The notes below the pieces were generated by a model. The model searched no databases. It saw nothing but the letters and a program-made list of their open reading frames with translations, and had not been told where the DNA came from. The position numbers and the translations under genes are program-made. Source: Desulfosporosinus hippei DSM 8344 (lineage in GTDB: Bacteria > Bacillota > Desulfitobacteriia > Desulfitobacteriales > Desulfitobacteriaceae). Taken from it: a stretch of 64,000 bases of DNA. The stretch covers positions 89,156 to 153,155 of the forward strand of contig NZ_FNCP01000009.1 of the NCBI RefSeq assembly GCF_900100785.1, given 5' to 3'. Of this stretch, positions 18,252 to 28,065 are shown in pieces. Numbering within the stretch: position 1 is the first letter of the stretch; every line of letters begins with the position of its first letter.

Positions 18252-18851
18252 TTAAAGATGGAAAAAGCGCAAACCAAGGATTGAAAAATACCCTTGCGCA
18301 ACTCCCACGGCAACAGCCCCCACAGAAACAAAGGCAGCGGCTGCAGTATAATATAAAAACTCCCTTCTTAAAGATTCTCCTCTAGCTTTACCACGGAGTA
18401 ATAGAAACGAAAAGATTGTAGCTAACCCCGCCCCAAGAAGCAATAAAGGAATAGCGAATATTGTTGGTACAAACATAGTCGTTAATACCAGAGCGATTCC
18501 TAGCGTACCTTTGGCACCAATAATAAAACTAATTGTAAAGCCTAAAATGAATCCTCGAGTAAAAACAATCAAATAGATTAATGGCGCACCAATAATCGTA
18601 AGCCCTAAGATCCAAATTCCAGCCATCATAATGAACATATCCCTGGCCAACTGTCCTAGAAAGGCAGGCTCAAATGTTGTTGGTTGGCTTTTCAAAAGCG
18701 TCTCCAAAAAATTTCCTAATTGAGAGGTTTCGGAAACTCCTAAAGCATTAACCCCTACTCCCCCAAAAACCATACCTGCAAGATAAACACTGGAAAGCGT
18801 AAGATAAATAACCCAATATTGCCGAATGTGTTCGCCAAGCTGTTTCCACAT
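18252..18851 (-). CDS. spoIIM: stage II sporulation protein M
   Basis: A 199-residue polytopic membrane protein with five hydrophobic segments and the family features LSSVYLAGMVFG at the first helix and FTRGFILGFTISFI in the middle. In Bacillus SpoIIM joins SpoIID and SpoIIP in the septal peptidoglycan-remodelling complex that drives engulfment. The location between nudF and the yqzK-xerD region agrees with Bacillus. Confidence 0.92.
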   Translation of the reverse strand: MWKQLGEHIRQYWVIYLTLSSVYLAGMVFGGVGVNALGVSETSQLGNFLETLLKSQPTTFEPAFLGQLARDMFIMMAGIWILGLTIIGAPLIYLIVFTRGFILGFTISFIIGAKGTLGIALVLTTMFVPTIFAIPLLLLGAGLATIFSFLLLRGKARGESLRREFLYYTAAAAFVSVGAVAVGVAQGYFSILGLRFFHL

Positions 18852-18942
18852 ACTTAATATCCCTCCCCTAGCCCCTAAAAGATTTTATTCCATAGGATGG
18901 GAAAGTATGTCCACAACTCTGCCAAATAGTCTGCAAAGACCC

Positions 18943-19476
18943 TCAAATTTGACCTTGAAGAAGCAGTATCCCAAGGATAGTTTTGGCATCTTTGAACAGG
19001 TTCTGCCGCGCCATTTGCACTGCTTTATCCCAGGGAATTCTTTCTACTCGTAAAAATTCGTCTTCATCCGGTTTTAGGGGATCCCAAATTAAATCTCGAG
19101 CCAAGAATAAATGCATAACCTCGTCCGTAAACCCTGGTGTGGTATAAAAGGTACTAACTCCTTCCATGCTGCCTCTATAACCTGTTTCTTCTTGAAGTTC
19201 CCGTTCAGCACATTCCAGGGGAGATTCATTAGCATCTAGTTTTCCTGCAGGGATTTCTAAGGTCTCTTGAGCAATTGCATATCGATATTGACGTACCAAA
19301 AGTATTTCTTGATCCAATACAGCAATTACCCCCACTGCGCCTGGATGTCTAACCACCTCACGCGTTGACACAAGCCCATTTGGCAAGCGCACAGAATCCC
19401 GTTCAACTCGAATTATGCGCCCCTCTAGTATAACTTCCCCTTCCAGGTATTCTTCCTGTAAATCGTCCTTTTCCAA
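18943..19476 (-). CDS. nudF: ADP-ribose pyrophosphatase (Nudix)
   Basis: Hydrolyses ADP-ribose to AMP and ribose-5-phosphate. The Nudix box is complete: GKLDANESPLECAEREL followed by QEETGY. The 177-residue length and the preceding LVRQYRYAIAQETLEIPAG segment are typical of NudF. It lies upstream of spoIIM, as in Bacillus. Confidence 0.93.
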   Translation of the reverse strand: MEKDDLQEEYLEGEVILEGRIIRVERDSVRLPNGLVSTREVVRHPGAVGVIAVLDQEILLVRQYRYAIAQETLEIPAGKLDANESPLECAERELQEETGYRGSMEGVSTFYTTPGFTDEVMHLFLARDLIWDPLKPDEDEFLRVERIPWDKAVQMARQNLFKDAKTILGILLLQGQI

Positions 19477-19605
19477 TAATTACTCTCCCTCTCTTAGTTC
19501 CTTTAATTCCATCTTACCCTATATCTTAGAGAAAATTCAACATGTTAAAGACATTATAAGCATCTGTTTGATTCTCTCCAAATGCTTTATAGACCATCTT
19601 GAATA

Positions 19606-19654
19606 AGAAAAATACTAACTCTCTTTAAACTAAAGTTTAAAATGATTTAGTATT
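19606..19654 (-). terminator. terminator of spo0A
   Basis: AATACTAA pairs with TTAGTATT across an A/T-rich loop that can pair further (TTTAAAC/GTTTAAA-like). On the minus strand it is followed by TTTTTCTTATTC. It lies about 45 bp after the spo0A stop. Confidence 0.6.
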
Positions 19655-19697
19655 CTCTCATGTCAATTATTTACCCATTATTTACTTTTTCTTCCTT

Positions 19698-20576
19698 CTA
19701 GTACATTATCGACATCCGTAGTTTGTCAGCAACCATTGCCACAAACTCTGAATTTGTTGGTTTACCCCGATCCACATTAATAGTATAGCCAAAAAAGCGA
19801 TTCATGAAATCCACATTTCCGCGATCCCAAGCCAATTCGATGGCATGACGAATAGCTCGTTCAACTCGACTAGGAGTTGTTTGATATTTTACGGCAATCA
19901 TTGGATAGAGCTCTTTGGTTACCGCCCCCAGCAGGGATACATCAGTAACTACATTAACAATTGCATCTCGTAAATACTGATACCCTTTGACATGGGCTGG
20001 TACACCCATTTGGTGAATCATTCTTGTAACTTCTACTTCAAGATTTTTCGAAGTAGGTGGTAAAATTCCGGTGGAAATCTGTGAACTTGAACTTAAATTT
20101 AGATTATTGTTAGACGCTGTATTAATATTAGGATTTGTAGTAGCGCTCGAATTCATGGCACCTGCTCTGTTGCCATTGGAAGCACTATTTAGGGTACTAG
20201 AAAAATCATCTTGTAATTGACGAATTCGTTTCCCCAGAATCTCTAAATCAAAGGGTTTCAAAATGTAATAATTTGCACCAAGACTGACTGCCCGCTGAGT
20301 CATCGATTCCTGCCCAAAAGCAGTCAAGATAATAATCTTAGGTCTAAGGGATGCATTCTGAAGTTTTTCCAATACACCTAATCCATCTAAATGGGGCATT
20401 ATGATATCTAATAGCACAACATGAGGTTCTTCCCGAGAAATTAATTCTAGAGCCTCATTTCCATGATATGCTACCCCTACAAGGCTCATATCCTCCTGCC
20501 GTTCAATATATTCCTTGACCACCTCGACAAATTCTCGGTTGTCATCTGCCAATAAGACACGTATAGGCCTTTGCAT
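19698..20576 (-). CDS. spo0A: master sporulation response regulator Spo0A
   Basis: A 292-residue regulator. The receiver domain (1-120) has the acidic pair D11/D12, the phosphoacceptor D57 (VVLLDIIMP) and K107. The C-terminal DNA-binding domain begins near residue 176 and holds the conserved [16 protein letters not shown] and [17 protein letters not shown] helix-turn-helix. Between them lies a linker of roughly 50 residues, rich in Asn, Ser and Thr, which makes the protein about 25 residues longer than the Bacillus one. It follows spoIVB as in all spore formers. Confidence 0.98.
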   Translation of the reverse strand: MQRPIRVLLADDNREFVEVVKEYIERQEDMSLVGVAYHGNEALELISREEPHVVLLDIIMPHLDGLGVLEKLQNASLRPKIIILTAFGQESMTQRAVSLGANYYILKPFDLEILGKRIRQLQDDFSSTLNSASNGNRAGAMNSSATTNPNINTASNNNLNLSSSSQISTGILPPTSKNLEVEVTRMIHQMGVPAHVKGYQYLRDAIVNVVTDVSLLGAVTKELYPMIAVKYQTTPSRVERAIRHAIELAWDRGNVDFMNRFFGYTINVDRGKPTNSEFVAMVADKLRMSIMY

Positions 20577-20616
20577 TTCCCAGGATCCCCCTCATTCTGC
20601 CTCTTTCAGTTTATAT

Positions 20617-20643
20617 TTTCGACAACTGTTTTAATACTCCTGC
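20617..20643 (-). promoter_or_regulatory. candidate sigma-H promoter with overlapping 0A box before spo0A
   Basis: GCAGGAGTA, 11 bases, GTCGAAA resembles the sigma-H pattern. The -10 overlaps TTGTCGAA (20618-20625), a perfect core 0A box. This predicts Spo0A~P autoregulation, as known for Bacillus spo0A. The start codon is about 40 bp downstream. Confidence 0.5.
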
Positions 20644-20685
20644 TTTTCAAGCAAGAAATTTAACTTTTTATTTCGAAATTGAATC

Positions 20686-20708
20686 AGAGCAGCCGAAATG
20701 GCTGCTCT
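20686..20708 (-). terminator. hairpin after spoIVB, probable terminator
   Basis: A perfect 9-bp stem AGAGCAGCC/GGCTGCTCT with a 5-nt loop lies 17 bp after the spoIVB stop. The downstream T tract is poor (GATTCAATTT), so termination may be leaky. Confidence 0.5.
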
Positions 20709-20724
20709 AAAAATATTCAATTAC

Positions 20725-21987
20725 TTAAGCCGCTTCCTGTTTACCGGGCATAGAGCTGTCATTGATCATGTTCTGAATAAACACTCCATAACCTCGTTGT
20801 GCGTCATTCACAAAGACATGAGTTACTGCTCCAATAAGCTTTCCGTCCTGCACAATCGGACTTCCGCTCATTCCTTGAATGATGCCACCTGTAACCTCAA
20901 GCAGTCTGGGATCGGTTACTCTAATAATCATATTTTTACTATCTGTTCGATTATGCATAACTCGATCGATATTAACAGTAAACTCCTCAATCTTTTCTCC
21001 TTTTATTACCGTATATATTTTAGCGGGACCGACTTTCACTTCTGATTCCCATCCAACCGGAATGGCTTCCTTGAAATAAGGATTTTCAACTTGTCCATTC
21101 ATTTTACCAAAAATACCTGTCATAGTATTTTTTTCGATAGTTCCACTAAAACTAGAGTTGGGAACAAAGGAACCGATTTTCTCACCCGGATGACCACGTT
21201 TCCCTTTTTCAATTGCGTAAATTGTTGAGGCAATTACCTTACCGTTATAAACTTCGATCTTCTGATTAGTATCTGCATCGGTAATTACATGACCTAACGC
21301 ACCATATAAATTATTTGCCGGGTTTATAAAGGATAAGGTTCCGACACCTGCAGCTTCATCGCGAACAAATAAGCCCATTCTATATCTTCCGGTTTCAACA
21401 CAATAAATAGGTGTGACTACTTTTTCAACCATTTGGTCTTGATGTTTAAACAATACAGTTGCGGTTCCTTTTTGTTTACCTGCAGCATCAATTGCATTGG
21501 ATACCTCCTGGTCTGTTTTAACTTCTTGGTTTTCAATTTTTAATAAAATATCCCCTACTTGAATCCCAGCATCTTTGGCAGGAAAGGAATTCTTTCCATT
21601 CTTATCAACTACCGGAGCCTGTCCTACAACCATAACACCTTTTGTTTGCAAGGTAACACCAATCGATTGGCCTCCAGGAATTAATGACATAGGACTCATT
21701 ACTTCAACTTCTCCCGTCTTTAAGGGAAAGATACCAAAAAGCTTATAAGCTATATCTAGCTTTTGAGAAACCTGTGAATTAGATAAACTAGAAGAAGAAG
21801 CGGAAACTGATGAAGTTTTTTCAATTTGAATAACTTTTGACCAAATTCCACTGAGGCTTGGCTCTACTTGATTAACTTGAGCTTGATGCATTTGAGGCAA
21901 TTCTACTAATAGTTGAAGGAAGGTGCAATACAAGAGACTGATCACTAATAATACACTTCTTTTTTTCACTCTCTTATCATCCTCCAC
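20725..21987 (-). CDS. spoIVB: SpoIVB serine peptidase (S55)
   Basis: A forespore-secreted protease that signals across the intermembrane space to activate pro-sigma-K processing. The 420-residue protein has an N-terminal membrane anchor (SVLLVISLLYCTFLQLL), a PDZ domain around residues 115-195 (AGIQVGDILLKI) and an S55 domain with GALGHVITD (catalytic His) and GMSGSPIVQDG (catalytic Ser). The start is GTG after GGGGAG. It stands between recN and spo0A, the standard order. Confidence 0.96.
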   Translation of the reverse strand: MEDDKRVKKRSVLLVISLLYCTFLQLLVELPQMHQAQVNQVEPSLSGIWSKVIQIEKTSSVSASSSSLSNSQVSQKLDIAYKLFGIFPLKTGEVEVMSPMSLIPGGQSIGVTLQTKGVMVVGQAPVVDKNGKNSFPAKDAGIQVGDILLKIENQEVKTDQEVSNAIDAAGKQKGTATVLFKHQDQMVEKVVTPIYCVETGRYRMGLFVRDEAAGVGTLSFINPANNLYGALGHVITDADTNQKIEVYNGKVIASTIYAIEKGKRGHPGEKIGSFVPNSSFSGTIEKNTMTGIFGKMNGQVENPYFKEAIPVGWESEVKVGPAKIYTVIKGEKIEEFTVNIDRVMHNRTDSKNMIIRVTDPRLLEVTGGIIQGMSGSPIVQDGKLIGAVTHVFVNDAQRGYGVFIQNMINDSSMPGKQEAA

Positions 21988-22155
21988 TCTATTCTCCCCA
22001 TTTAATCTCCCCTTTTTTCCTCGTTTATAGAGCGGTCAATATAATAAGTTAGTGAAGTTGTTGTTTCGAAATTCTAATCTTAAATTATCCAAATCACTTC
22101 TTTTTCATCCTGACAAATGTGTTCCAGATTCACTAAAACAATTCCAGTTTAGACA

Positions 22156-22191
22156 AAATAAAAAGATTGCATAATTATAATTACGCAATCT
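22156..22191 (-). terminator. terminator of recN
   Basis: AGATTGC/GCAATCT stem with a partly self-complementary TAATTATAATTA loop, followed by TTTTTATTTT on the minus strand, 36 bp after recN. Confidence 0.8.
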
Positions 22192-22226
22192 CAAAAAAAT
22201 CGAAGAATGTACCCATGCCTCGTACC

Positions 22227-23900
22227 TTAGGTTAACCCTCGTCCTGATCGCTGCCATAATTCTTGGGCATGTTTACGAGCTATCTCTATTTCTCCGCCTC
22301 CGAGCATTCTGGCAAGTTCTTCAATACGCTCATTCTCGGATAATATATCAACTCGAGTCCGAGTCCTTTTCCCAGTTACTTCTTTTACGATACCATAATG
22401 AGCTTCGGCAAAAGCCGCGACCTGAGCTGCATGTGTAATACAGAAAACCTGCTTATTTTGAGCAATCTTGGCCAATTTTTCACCAACTCGGTGAATCGTT
22501 CTGCCTCCGACTCCACTGTCTACCTCATCAAAGATAAAAGTGCCTACACTTTCGACTCTAGCCAGCAAACTCTTTAAGGCAAGCATCAAACGAGACATTT
22601 CTCCACCTGAAGCAACTTTTGCCAAGGGTTTGGGGGGTTCTCCCAAATTAGCCGAAAAATAAAATTCTGCTGTTTCAAACCCACCTGTAGTAGGCTCGTC
22701 ATTAGGTGTAAATCGGACTTCAAAACGACTTTTCTCTAAACCTAAATCAGCAAATTCAAGCGCCAGTCCGTTTTCAATGTTCTTAGCAATTTCATGACGT
22801 TTTAAGCTCAGCTGTTTTGCTACTTTTTCATAAGCTTTGAGGGCTTCTCGCTTTTCTTGATTAATTGTTTCAAATTGTTCCTGAACATGGGTTATCTGAT
22901 CCAGTTCTTGAAGCATAGTATCCCGCTTAACTAAAACTTCTTCAATTGTAGTTCCAAATCTCTTTAGCTTTTTGAGAAGAATCAGTCTCTCTTCAATCTG
23001 GTCGAGCCTACTAGGTTCGAACTCAAAATTATCACGATATGCCCGGATTTGTTCAGCCAGATCTTCGGAGGAGTAATAGATAGATTCGATTTGGTCATAG
23101 ACATTTAAACTCTCATCTAAGCGATTCAGTTCCTGCAGGGCTTTACGCACCCGGCCTAGCATATCAAAGACTGATGGCTTACCAGAAGAGCCTTCATAAA
23201 GCGTCTCATAAGCCTCAGTGCCTAAACTTGAAATTCTCTCTGCATTGCTGAGTCGTTTCCTTTCTTGAGAGAGATTTTCTTCTTCGCCAGGAACCGGATT
23301 AACCCGTTCAATCTCCTCAATTTGAAACGCAAGCACCTCTTCCCGCTTTTGTCGTTCATCTTCTGAGATAGATAAGTCGCGTTCTTTGCGAAGAATCTTT
23401 TGGTAGGCTCTGGCTGCTTTACTCACTAAATCAACATCACCTTGAAGGCCTCCAAGGGCATCTAAAAGATTTTGGTGTGTTTCAGGGCGAAATAGAGAAA
23501 GATGTTCTATTTGACCGTGAATATCTACAAGCCCTACACAAAGTGAACGATAGAGAGTTAACGGAATTGACCGGCCTTGAACACGGCAGACGTTTTTTCC
23601 TGTAGAGTTTATTTCTCGAAAAAGAAATAGCTGTCCATCTTCAACAGGATAGCCAGCTTCTTCGAGCCTAAGTAAATACTCTGGGGCAAGATCCTCAAAG
23701 ACACCTTCAATCCGTGCCCGGGATTCCCCATGCCGGATGAAATCGATGCTGGCTCTCCCACCTAACAGAACTCCCAACGCGTCGATCAGCATTGATTTTC
23801 CTGCGCCGGTTTCTCCCGTAAACACTGTTAGGCCACGACAAAAATCCATTCGAACAGTCTCCATAAGTCCAAAATTCTCCACATGAAGCTCCGCGAGCAT
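22227..23900 (-). CDS. recN: DNA repair protein RecN
   Basis: An SMC-like ATPase of 557 residues acting early in double-strand break repair. The Walker A is FTGETGAGKSMLIDAL (about residues 28-43). Two coiled-coil arms span roughly residues 150-370. The ABC signature is LAKVASGGEMSRLMLAL and the Walker B is TFIFDEVDSGVGG. It starts 10 bp after argR; the argR-recN-spoIVB-spo0A order is conserved. Confidence 0.97.
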   Translation of the reverse strand: MLAELHVENFGLMETVRMDFCRGLTVFTGETGAGKSMLIDALGVLLGGRASIDFIRHGESRARIEGVFEDLAPEYLLRLEEAGYPVEDGQLFLFREINSTGKNVCRVQGRSIPLTLYRSLCVGLVDIHGQIEHLSLFRPETHQNLLDALGGLQGDVDLVSKAARAYQKILRKERDLSISEDERQKREEVLAFQIEEIERVNPVPGEEENLSQERKRLSNAERISSLGTEAYETLYEGSSGKPSVFDMLGRVRKALQELNRLDESLNVYDQIESIYYSSEDLAEQIRAYRDNFEFEPSRLDQIEERLILLKKLKRFGTTIEEVLVKRDTMLQELDQITHVQEQFETINQEKREALKAYEKVAKQLSLKRHEIAKNIENGLALEFADLGLEKSRFEVRFTPNDEPTTGGFETAEFYFSANLGEPPKPLAKVASGGEMSRLMLALKSLLARVESVGTFIFDEVDSGVGGRTIHRVGEKLAKIAQNKQVFCITHAAQVAAFAEAHYGIVKEVTGKRTRTRVDILSENERIEELARMLGGGEIEIARKHAQELWQRSGRGLT

Positions 23901-23910
23901 AAAATACCTC

Positions 23911-24363
23911 CTATCCCAGCAAGGCGCTTATCCTTTCAAGAACCGTCTGAACGGCCTCCTTTGGCTTAATTACCAAAAGAATTGTGTCATCTCCTGCAAC
24001 AGTGCCAATAAGCTCTTCCCAGTTACTGTTATCCATAATTGCTGCTAAGGCATGGGCGTTTCCGGGTATCGTTCGTATTACAATAAGATTATCTGTGTCA
24101 TTAATAGACACCATAGCTTCTCTTAACAACCTCTTTAAACGATCTTGTAAGTTTGCCGGATGAGCTTCGCTTGCAACTGCATAACGATACTCTTCTCCTT
24201 GGCTGGGGACTTTTATTAGGCCCATTTCTTTGATATCTCTAGATACGGTTGCCTGGGTAACATCAAAGCCTGCTAAACGTAGTCTTTCAGCAAGATCCTC
24301 CTGAGTATGAATAATTTCCTTAGTAATTAGTTCTTGAACCTTCATTTGGCGACGTGCTTTCAT
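23911..24363 (-). CDS. argR: arginine repressor
   Basis: A 150-residue regulator (AhrC type) with an N-terminal winged helix (LITKEIIHTQEDLAERL, then VTQATVSRDIKEMGLIKV) and a C-terminal arginine-binding, oligomerising domain (GTVAGDDTILLVIK). AAAGGAGG precedes the ATG. Hexameric ArgR with arginine represses arginine synthesis and activates catabolism. Confidence 0.95.
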   Translation of the reverse strand: MKARRQMKVQELITKEIIHTQEDLAERLRLAGFDVTQATVSRDIKEMGLIKVPSQGEEYRYAVASEAHPANLQDRLKRLLREAMVSINDTDNLIVIRTIPGNAHALAAIMDNSNWEELIGTVAGDDTILLVIKPKEAVQTVLERISALLG

Positions 24364-24389
24364 ACTCTAGCCTCCTTTCACGAAAGTGT

Positions 24390-24410
24390 GAGGTTGCTTA
24401 ACGCAACCTC
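24390..24410 (-). terminator. hairpin between nadK and argR
   Basis: A perfect 8-bp stem GAGGTTGC/GCAACCTC with loop TTAAC, directly upstream of the argR ribosome site. It lacks a T tract, so it may be an attenuating or processing hairpin rather than a full terminator. Confidence 0.4.
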
Positions 24411-24468
24411 CAACCCCGCTTATACTATCTGAATTTATGCCTGGAGCATCAACATCGCACCTTGATGT

Positions 24469-25287
24469 TTAATCATGCCAACGATCTCTTAACTTCTCTC
24501 GAACGACCTGAGGGAAACTACGAGTGCCTATTCGAATCAATAATGCTTTTGTTGGCGCTGTTTTGATGACAACTGCTTGATCGGCATAAATTAAGGTGCT
24601 TTGTCTGCCATCAAAGGTCACTACACATTTTTCTCCATTAGCCAAGAGGATTTTGATTTCTTCTTCATCTGAAACAAGCATAGGCCGAGCAGATAAAGAA
24701 TGTGCAGCTAAAGGGGTCAATAAAATTGCTTGAACATTTGGACTGACAATTGGCCCTCCGGCAGAAAGTGAATAGGCTGTGGATCCTGTTGGCGTAGAGA
24801 TTATTAAGCCGTCGGCAGGATAACTGACAGAAGGTTCTCCGGAAAGGTTTGCTTGCAATGTAATGATTCCATCACTGCCTTCTCTGGAGAAAACCACATC
24901 GTTTAATACCCTGTAGGAAGCACCGTCTTGACCGCCGCCGTTAATAACTACATTAAACATCAAACGCTCTTGAATTTGATATTCTTGCCGCAGAAGTTTT
25001 TCCAAAGCGCTGTAGACTTCTTCCCGTTCAATTTCACAGAGAAAACCCAGTTTTCCGAAATTCACTCCCATCACAGGGATTCCATAGGTTGAAGCTTCTC
25101 TGGCAGCCTGAAGAAGAGTACCATCCCCTCCCAGGGATATTAGAAACTCTATTTTATGCTTAATAATATCTTCCCACTCGGTTAAAACCTGCCAACCACG
25201 AGCTTGAAACCAATCCTCAATCTTAACCGCCAAGGTCAGGGCTTCCGGTTTACTCATATTACGCCACAAACCAACAATTTTTTGCAT
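24469..25287 (-). CDS. nadK: NAD kinase
   Basis: Phosphorylates NAD to NADP. About 272 residues from the ATG at 25287 (MQKIVGLW), six bases after the tlyA stop; the frame is open 20 codons further but runs into tlyA. Motifs are ISLGGDGTLLQAAR (GGDG), NFGKLGFLCEI and the NE/D-type DGLIISTPTGSTAYSLSAGGPI. The tlyA-nadK-argR-recN series is conserved in Firmicutes. Confidence 0.95.
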   Translation of the reverse strand: MQKIVGLWRNMSKPEALTLAVKIEDWFQARGWQVLTEWEDIIKHKIEFLISLGGDGTLLQAAREASTYGIPVMGVNFGKLGFLCEIEREEVYSALEKLLRQEYQIQERLMFNVVINGGGQDGASYRVLNDVVFSREGSDGIITLQANLSGEPSVSYPADGLIISTPTGSTAYSLSAGGPIVSPNVQAILLTPLAAHSLSARPMLVSDEEEIKILLANGEKCVVTFDGRQSTLIYADQAVVIKTAPTKALLIRIGTRSFPQVVREKLRDRWHD

Positions 25288-25292
25288 AGATA

Positions 25293-26102
25293 CTATTCCG
25301 TCTCTTTCTGAGCCTTTTGAACTACAAGTTCCAGCTCTGAATGCCAATCTATTCCCTCTTCATTTTGCAAACCTAACCAAGCTAAATATTCAATATTTCC
25401 CTCTGGTCCACGAATTGGTGAATAGTTTAACCCTAAGACCCGAAATCCTATACCTTCTGCCTGACTTAGAACTGTCGCAATAACTTGCTTATGAACGCCG
25501 CTATCTCTTACAACGCCTTTTTTTCCCACATGCTCTCGCCCTGCCTCGAATTGAGGCTTGATCAGAGCTACTACTTGTCCACCATCTTTAAGGATTGCTA
25601 TCATTGCTCCAAAAATTTTAGTAACTGAAATAAAAGCAACATCCGTGACAACCCAATCAACTTTCTCCGGCAAGGTATCCTTAGAGAGATAACGTGCATT
25701 TACTCGCTCCATGGAGACAACGCGAGGATCTGTCCGCAGTTTCCAGTCTAACTGCCCGTACCCGACATCAACTGCATATACTCGTTTGGCACCGTTTTGT
25801 AAAGCACAATCCGTAAACCCTCCCGTCGAAGCTCCTATATCTACGACTACTTTGTCCTTAAATGAGATCGGAAAAGCCTCCAGTGCTTTGGCCAGTTTTA
25901 ATCCTCCCCGCGAAACAAAGGGCAGGATCTCCCCTTTTAACTCAATTATAGCTTCTAGAGAAACTTCTACCCCTGGTTTATCTACACGTTGTCCGGCTAC
26001 AAAAACAATTCCTGACATTACCATTGCTTTAGCCTTCTCACGGCTGGCTGCCAAGCCGTTCTTGACCATTAACACATCAATTCGTTCTTTTCCTTTAGCC
26101 AC
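25293..26102 (-). CDS. tlyA: TlyA-family rRNA 2'-O-methyltransferase/hemolysin-like protein
   Basis: A 269-residue protein (Bacillus YqxC) with an N-terminal S4 RNA-binding domain (RIDVLMVKNGLAASREKAKAMVM) and an FtsJ-like SAM methyltransferase domain (VVDIGASTGGFTDCALQNGA, VVTDVAFISVTKI, LIKPQFEAGREH). TlyA of mycobacteria methylates 16S and 23S rRNA; the target here is inferred. Confidence 0.9.
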   Translation of the reverse strand: MAKGKERIDVLMVKNGLAASREKAKAMVMSGIVFVAGQRVDKPGVEVSLEAIIELKGEILPFVSRGGLKLAKALEAFPISFKDKVVVDIGASTGGFTDCALQNGAKRVYAVDVGYGQLDWKLRTDPRVVSMERVNARYLSKDTLPEKVDWVVTDVAFISVTKIFGAMIAILKDGGQVVALIKPQFEAGREHVGKKGVVRDSGVHKQVIATVLSQAEGIGFRVLGLNYSPIRGPEGNIEYLAWLGLQNEEGIDWHSELELVVQKAQKETE

Positions 26103-26134
26103 TGTATCCCGTCCTTTAACCTTGAGCAGAAATT

Positions 26135-28021
26135 TTACGACTGAGCAACGTTGCGAAATAGCCTTAGCCGTTCAGCAGCTTGCATAATACCCTTTGTTGA
26201 TAAACCATGGATTGAAAGCAATTGAGGAATTGGGCCTTGATCAACAAAACCAGGGTATCCCAATCGTTCGACTGTTACTCCGCTGAGCCCTTCTTCTTCA
26301 AGAAATTCTAGAATCGCGCTTCCCATGCCCCCTTTAAGAGAATGGTCTTCTAAGGTGATAATCTTTTTGGTGAGTCGAGCATAGTGAGACAAGATTTTAC
26401 GATCTAAGGGATTTATATAACGCAAGTTTATAACAGCGGCGTCTACACCGCGCTGACTTAATTCTTGTGCCGCCTGGAGACAAGTATGTACCATTGGGCC
26501 AATGCCAATTAAAGTTACATCTCTGCCATCTCTCAAAACTTCTGCTTTTCCAATAGGAATTTCGGTTAGGTCATCATCTAGCGTCACACCCTGCCCCACT
26601 GATCTTGGATACCGCAAGGCAACCGGGCCGTCATATTTTAGTGCCGTAAAAAGCATATGTCGCAACTCATTTTCGTCTTTAGGAGCCATTAAAACCAGGT
26701 TAGGAATGATTCTAAAAAAGGATATATCAAACACTCCATGATGGGTGGGGCCATCATCACCGACAATACCGGCACGGTCAATTGCCAAAACAACATTGGC
26801 TCCTTGCAAACAAACATCGTGCAAAACTTGATCATAGGCTCTTTGATAAAAGGTGGAGTATATGGCGACTACAGGTTTTAGGCCCCCGAAAGATAATCCA
26901 GCGGCGAATGTCACCGCATGCTGTTCAGCAATCCCCACATCAAAAAAACGTTCAGGAAATTCCCTCGCGAATTCTTTTAGACCTGTTCCACTGGGCATTG
27001 CTGCAGTAATCGCTACAATTTTCGGATTTTCCTTAGCCAGCTTACAAAGAGTTTCTCCAAAAACTGCGGTGTAGGTTGGAGGAGCGGATTTTTTAATGAC
27101 TTTCCCAGTTTCCGGATCAAAAGGGCCTAGTCCATGAAAAACATCCGGATTCTCTTCTGCAGGTTTGTACCCTTTTCCTTTACAAGTCACAACATGAACA
27201 AGAACCGGCCCTTTCTTATTCTTAGCTTGATCTAACACTTGCTCTACACAGGCTTGATCATGACCGTCAATAGGGCCTAAATAGGTAAACCCTAACTCTT
27301 CAAAAAGCAGTCCGGGAACAAGTAAGTACTTTACGCTATCTTTAGCTTTAGCGGCTAGCTTTGCTACTTGATTTCCTATCCCGGGAATTCGCTTTAATAG
27401 ATACTCCAGATCTTCTTTTCGCTTATCATAGAGTGGATCCGTCCTTAATCGGTTCAAGTAGGTAGACATAGCGCCTACATTGGGTGAAATAGACATCTCA
27501 TTGTCATTTAAAACCACAATGACGTTCGTTTCACTATGTCCTGCGTGATTTAAGGCTTCGTAAGCCATCCCACCAGTCATAGCTCCGTCTCCAATGACAG
27601 CCACAACATGGTGTTTTTCTCTCAGAACATCCCGAGCTTTGGCATACCCAACAGCGGCAGATATGGATGTGCTGGAATGGCCTGTTTCAAAACTGTCGTG
27701 AGGGCTCTCTCCTCGTTTAGGGAAACCTGACAATCCCTTGTACTGACGAATGGTCTTAAACTGTCTTAATCGCCCTGTCAAAAGTTTATGTACATAGGTT
27801 TGGTGACCGACATCCCACACAATTTTATCCTGGGGGCTATTAAATATTCGATGTAACGCCAAGGTTAGTTCCACAACCCCCAGGTTCGGCGCTAAATGCC
27901 CTCCGTTTTTGGAGACCACTTTTATCATTTCTTCTCGAATCTCTTGCGCTAACATATTTAGCTCTTGGAAATCTAGCTTGCGCAAGTCCTTAGGTTCTTG
28001 GATCTTTTCAAGAAGTCCCAT
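26135..28021 (-). CDS. dxs: 1-deoxy-D-xylulose-5-phosphate synthase
   Basis: Thiamine-diphosphate enzyme that condenses pyruvate and glyceraldehyde-3-phosphate, the entry step of the MEP isoprenoid pathway. About 628 residues from the ATG at 28021, with AAGGGGGG upstream; the 13 preceding codons lack a ribosome site. Motifs include [16 protein letters not shown], the ThDP-binding [15 protein letters not shown]...[16 protein letters not shown] and the transketolase-type ALRYPRS. Lies just after ispA and the DUF212 gene. Confidence 0.97.
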   Translation of the reverse strand: MGLLEKIQEPKDLRKLDFQELNMLAQEIREEMIKVVSKNGGHLAPNLGVVELTLALHRIFNSPQDKIVWDVGHQTYVHKLLTGRLRQFKTIRQYKGLSGFPKRGESPHDSFETGHSSTSISAAVGYAKARDVLREKHHVVAVIGDGAMTGGMAYEALNHAGHSETNVIVVLNDNEMSISPNVGAMSTYLNRLRTDPLYDKRKEDLEYLLKRIPGIGNQVAKLAAKAKDSVKYLLVPGLLFEELGFTYLGPIDGHDQACVEQVLDQAKNKKGPVLVHVVTCKGKGYKPAEENPDVFHGLGPFDPETGKVIKKSAPPTYTAVFGETLCKLAKENPKIVAITAAMPSGTGLKEFAREFPERFFDVGIAEQHAVTFAAGLSFGGLKPVVAIYSTFYQRAYDQVLHDVCLQGANVVLAIDRAGIVGDDGPTHHGVFDISFFRIIPNLVLMAPKDENELRHMLFTALKYDGPVALRYPRSVGQGVTLDDDLTEIPIGKAEVLRDGRDVTLIGIGPMVHTCLQAAQELSQRGVDAAVINLRYINPLDRKILSHYARLTKKIITLEDHSLKGGMGSAILEFLEEEGLSGVTVERLGYPGFVDQGPIPQLLSIHGLSTKGIMQAAERLRLFRNVAQS

Positions 28022-28065
28022 CCTTCTTCCCCCCTTGTAATTAAGCTGTATCCAAAGCAAAAAAC

